From NCBI GenBank assembly GCA_021732785.1, contig JAKFUG010000036.1, forward strand, positions 19,320 to 83,319: a stretch of DNA of 64,000 bases. Reading direction: 5' to 3'. Of this stretch, positions 62,645 to 64,000 are shown piece after piece. Both the position numbers and the translations under genes were made by a program. Source of the DNA: Planctomycetaceae bacterium. GTDB lineage: Bacteria; Planctomycetota; Planctomycetia; Planctomycetales; Planctomycetaceae. Position 1 is the first letter of the stretch. Each line of letters begins with the position of its first letter. The notes below the pieces were generated by a model. That model had not been told where the DNA came from. It did no database searches and saw nothing but the letters and a program-made list of their open reading frames with translations.

Positions 62645-64000
62645 TCAGTTGCGAAGTTGTTCGTCTTTGGGGACGTACCATTCACTGAGATCGAAGCCGG
62701 GGCGAATGCGGTACCACTTCACCCCGCGGAAGCGCTGATGATAGACCCCGAAGTCTTTCGGGCAGCAGACGAAATTGTAGGGTTGTTCGCGATCGAGCAG
62801 GCGGTGAAATGCGAAGTTGATCTGCTGCCGTTTGTGATCGTCGAGTGTTAATCGCAGCGTTTCGATCAAATCGTCGGCTTGGGAATTGGCAAAGGAAACA
62901 TGATTGCTGCCGCGGCTTTCGCGACCAGCACCGCTGCTGTGCCAGATTTGATACGGGTCGCTTTCGATCGGCATCGCCCAGCGGAGCATGCAGATGTCGT
63001 AGTTTTTGGCTTTCAACTTGTCGATGAACGAAGCCCATTCCAGCGGGCGGATATCAATTTCAATCCCGGCCGATTTGGCACTCTTCTGAAAGAGTTGCAC
63101 GGCCTGAAAGACCACCGGATTTCCCTGAGCCACCGGCAGTTCAAACTTCATGGGCTTGCCATCTTTGTCCAGCAGGCCATCGTTGTCCGTATCCACCCAG
63201 CCCGCTTCGGCTAACAGGTCGTGTGCGGCTTCGGGATCGTAGCCCAGAGGTTCCACGCTGTGGTCGTATCCGGGACCGAAGTAATACTGCGTACCGGAAA
63301 CGATCGCGGCCTCATTAAACAGTTTCTCTTTCACGAACTGTTCCTTGTCGAACAGCATGCCGAGAGCAATGCGGACGCGGCGGTCCTGGAACTCCGGCTT
63401 CAACATGTTCCAACCGAAGTAATAGAACATGGGCGTGAACCACGAGGCTTTGACGTATTTCCCCTGGAACCAGTCGGGCGGCCCTTTCAGGTCTTCAAAA
63501 TACTGCTCGGGCGTCATCGTGTAGAAGAAGTCGATTTCCCCGGCTTTCAGGGCCTGCATGGCCGTGACGCTTTCCGGGATGAACTTCACGATGATCTTGT
63601 CGAGATAGCCCGCCCGTTCGGGAAGCCAGTAATTCGGATTGCGGTTCAACTCGACGCGGTCGCCGCGCTCCCATTTGCCGAGCGTGTAGGGGCCCGTGCC
63701 GAGCGGGGCGAGATTGTACGTGGGGTCGGTGTTGAAGAACTTCGCGAATTCCGCACCATGCGCGCTCACCTTCTTCTGCGACATTTCTTCCGCCGGCGTT
63801 AGTTTTTCCAGCGTTAATTCGCGGCCGAAATTGTCCTGAACCAGCTTGGCAAAAGTGTGGAACGGCGGGGTGAAGGCTCCCAGTCCCGCGATGAACTCGA
63901 ACGATTTGAAATACTGCTGCCGATACCGCATCCGGGCGCGATACGGCGTGATCGCCGTGCATTCGATCACGTCGCTGTAGTAAATCCGAATCGAATCGCC
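62645..64000 (-). CDS. ABC transporter solute-binding protein family 5, N-terminus beyond window
   Basis: About 452 residues are visible; the frame is open to the right edge, so the start and signal peptide lie outside. Family 5 (DppA/OppA) features: PLGTGPYTLGKWERGDRVELNRNPNYWL, KFIPESVTAMQALKAGEIDFF, RVRIALGMLFDKEQFVKEKLF, and AHDLLAEAGWVDTDNDGLLDKDGKP. It captures peptides or other solutes outside the cytoplasmic membrane and delivers them to the two permeases downstream on the same strand. Confidence 0.92.
   Translation of the reverse strand, partial: GDSIRIYYSDVIECTAITPYRARMRYRQQYFKSFEFIAGLGAFTPPFHTFAKLVQDNFGRELTLEKLTPAEEMSQKKVSAHGAEFAKFFNTDPTYNLAPLGTGPYTLGKWERGDRVELNRNPNYWLPERAGYLDKIIVKFIPESVTAMQALKAGEIDFFYTMTPEQYFEDLKGPPDWFQGKYVKASWFTPMFYYFGWNMLKPEFQDRRVRIALGMLFDKEQFVKEKLFNEAAIVSGTQYYFGPGYDHSVEPLGYDPEAAHDLLAEAGWVDTDNDGLLDKDGKPMKFELPVAQGNPVVFQAVQLFQKSAKSAGIEIDIRPLEWASFIDKLKAKNYDICMLRWAMPIESDPYQIWHSSGAGRESRGSNHVSFANSQADDLIETLRLTLDDHKRQQINFAFHRLLDREQPYNFVCCPKDFGVYHQRFRGVKWYRIRPGFDLSEWYVPKDEQLRN

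Overview
The window looks like chromosomal DNA of a GC-rich planctomycete. This rests on gene content, not on a database search: ASPIC/UnbV (CRTAC1-type) proteins, a multihaem cytochrome with TPRs, ThuA and DUF1080 proteins, PQQ-propeller lipoproteins, a Tat-exported oxidoreductase-like protein, an ECF sigma/Ser-Thr kinase fusion and a type III glutamine synthetase. Nearly all DNA is coding, in short co-directional runs, and the spacers are unusually rich in inverted repeats.

Layout. 1-2885: 3' end of a large beta-helix surface protein. 3258-7562: polysaccharide genes (wecB, heparinase II/III-like protein, GT4 glycosyltransferase). 7752-9597: archaeal-type phosphoglycerate mutase and a small exported protein. 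9821-15047: membrane-anchored pentahaem cytochrome/TPR protein, an ASPIC/UnbV protein and a small membrane protein. 15111-24386 (minus): sigma-54 activator-like protein, double class II aldolase, large ASPIC/UnbV lipoprotein, nadA, isoaspartyl peptidase. 24678-30184: HEAT protein, exported proteins, Fe/Zn-cluster protein, hisS. 30247-31298: two small genes of unknown function bounded by attC-like sites, a possible integron-type cassette cluster without integrase. 31748-35922: three-subunit molybdenum hydroxylase plus a MoaD/ThiS-like protein. 36006-39305: small genes, a HTH-receiver regulator and an orphan. 39455-42172: tRNA-Asp and glnN. 42363-47514: exported hydrolase-type proteins. 53974-47520 (minus): 2-oxoglutarate dehydrogenase operon sucA-sucB-lpd-lipoate ligase. 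54227-59840: oxidoreductase-like protein, sigma/kinase fusion, ferredoxin, enolase, ParA. 59976-64000 (minus): peptide/solute ABC transporter, binding protein cut by the right edge.

The central metabolic parts fit together: ApgM and enolase for lower glycolysis, the OGDH complex with a translationally coupled lipoate ligase that could load its E2, NadA for NAD, and GlnN for ammonia assimilation. Two non-coding patterns stand out. One is a family of at least six short hairpins (conserved loop TCCG, conserved flanks, compensating stem changes), always in the gap between two co-directional genes and in the same orientation as transcription. The other is the pair of attC-like sites after hisS. 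In addition at least ten unrelated long inverted-repeat families, some with perfect 25-30 bp arms, occupy the spacers. No CRISPR array, rRNA, transposase or integrase was recognised.
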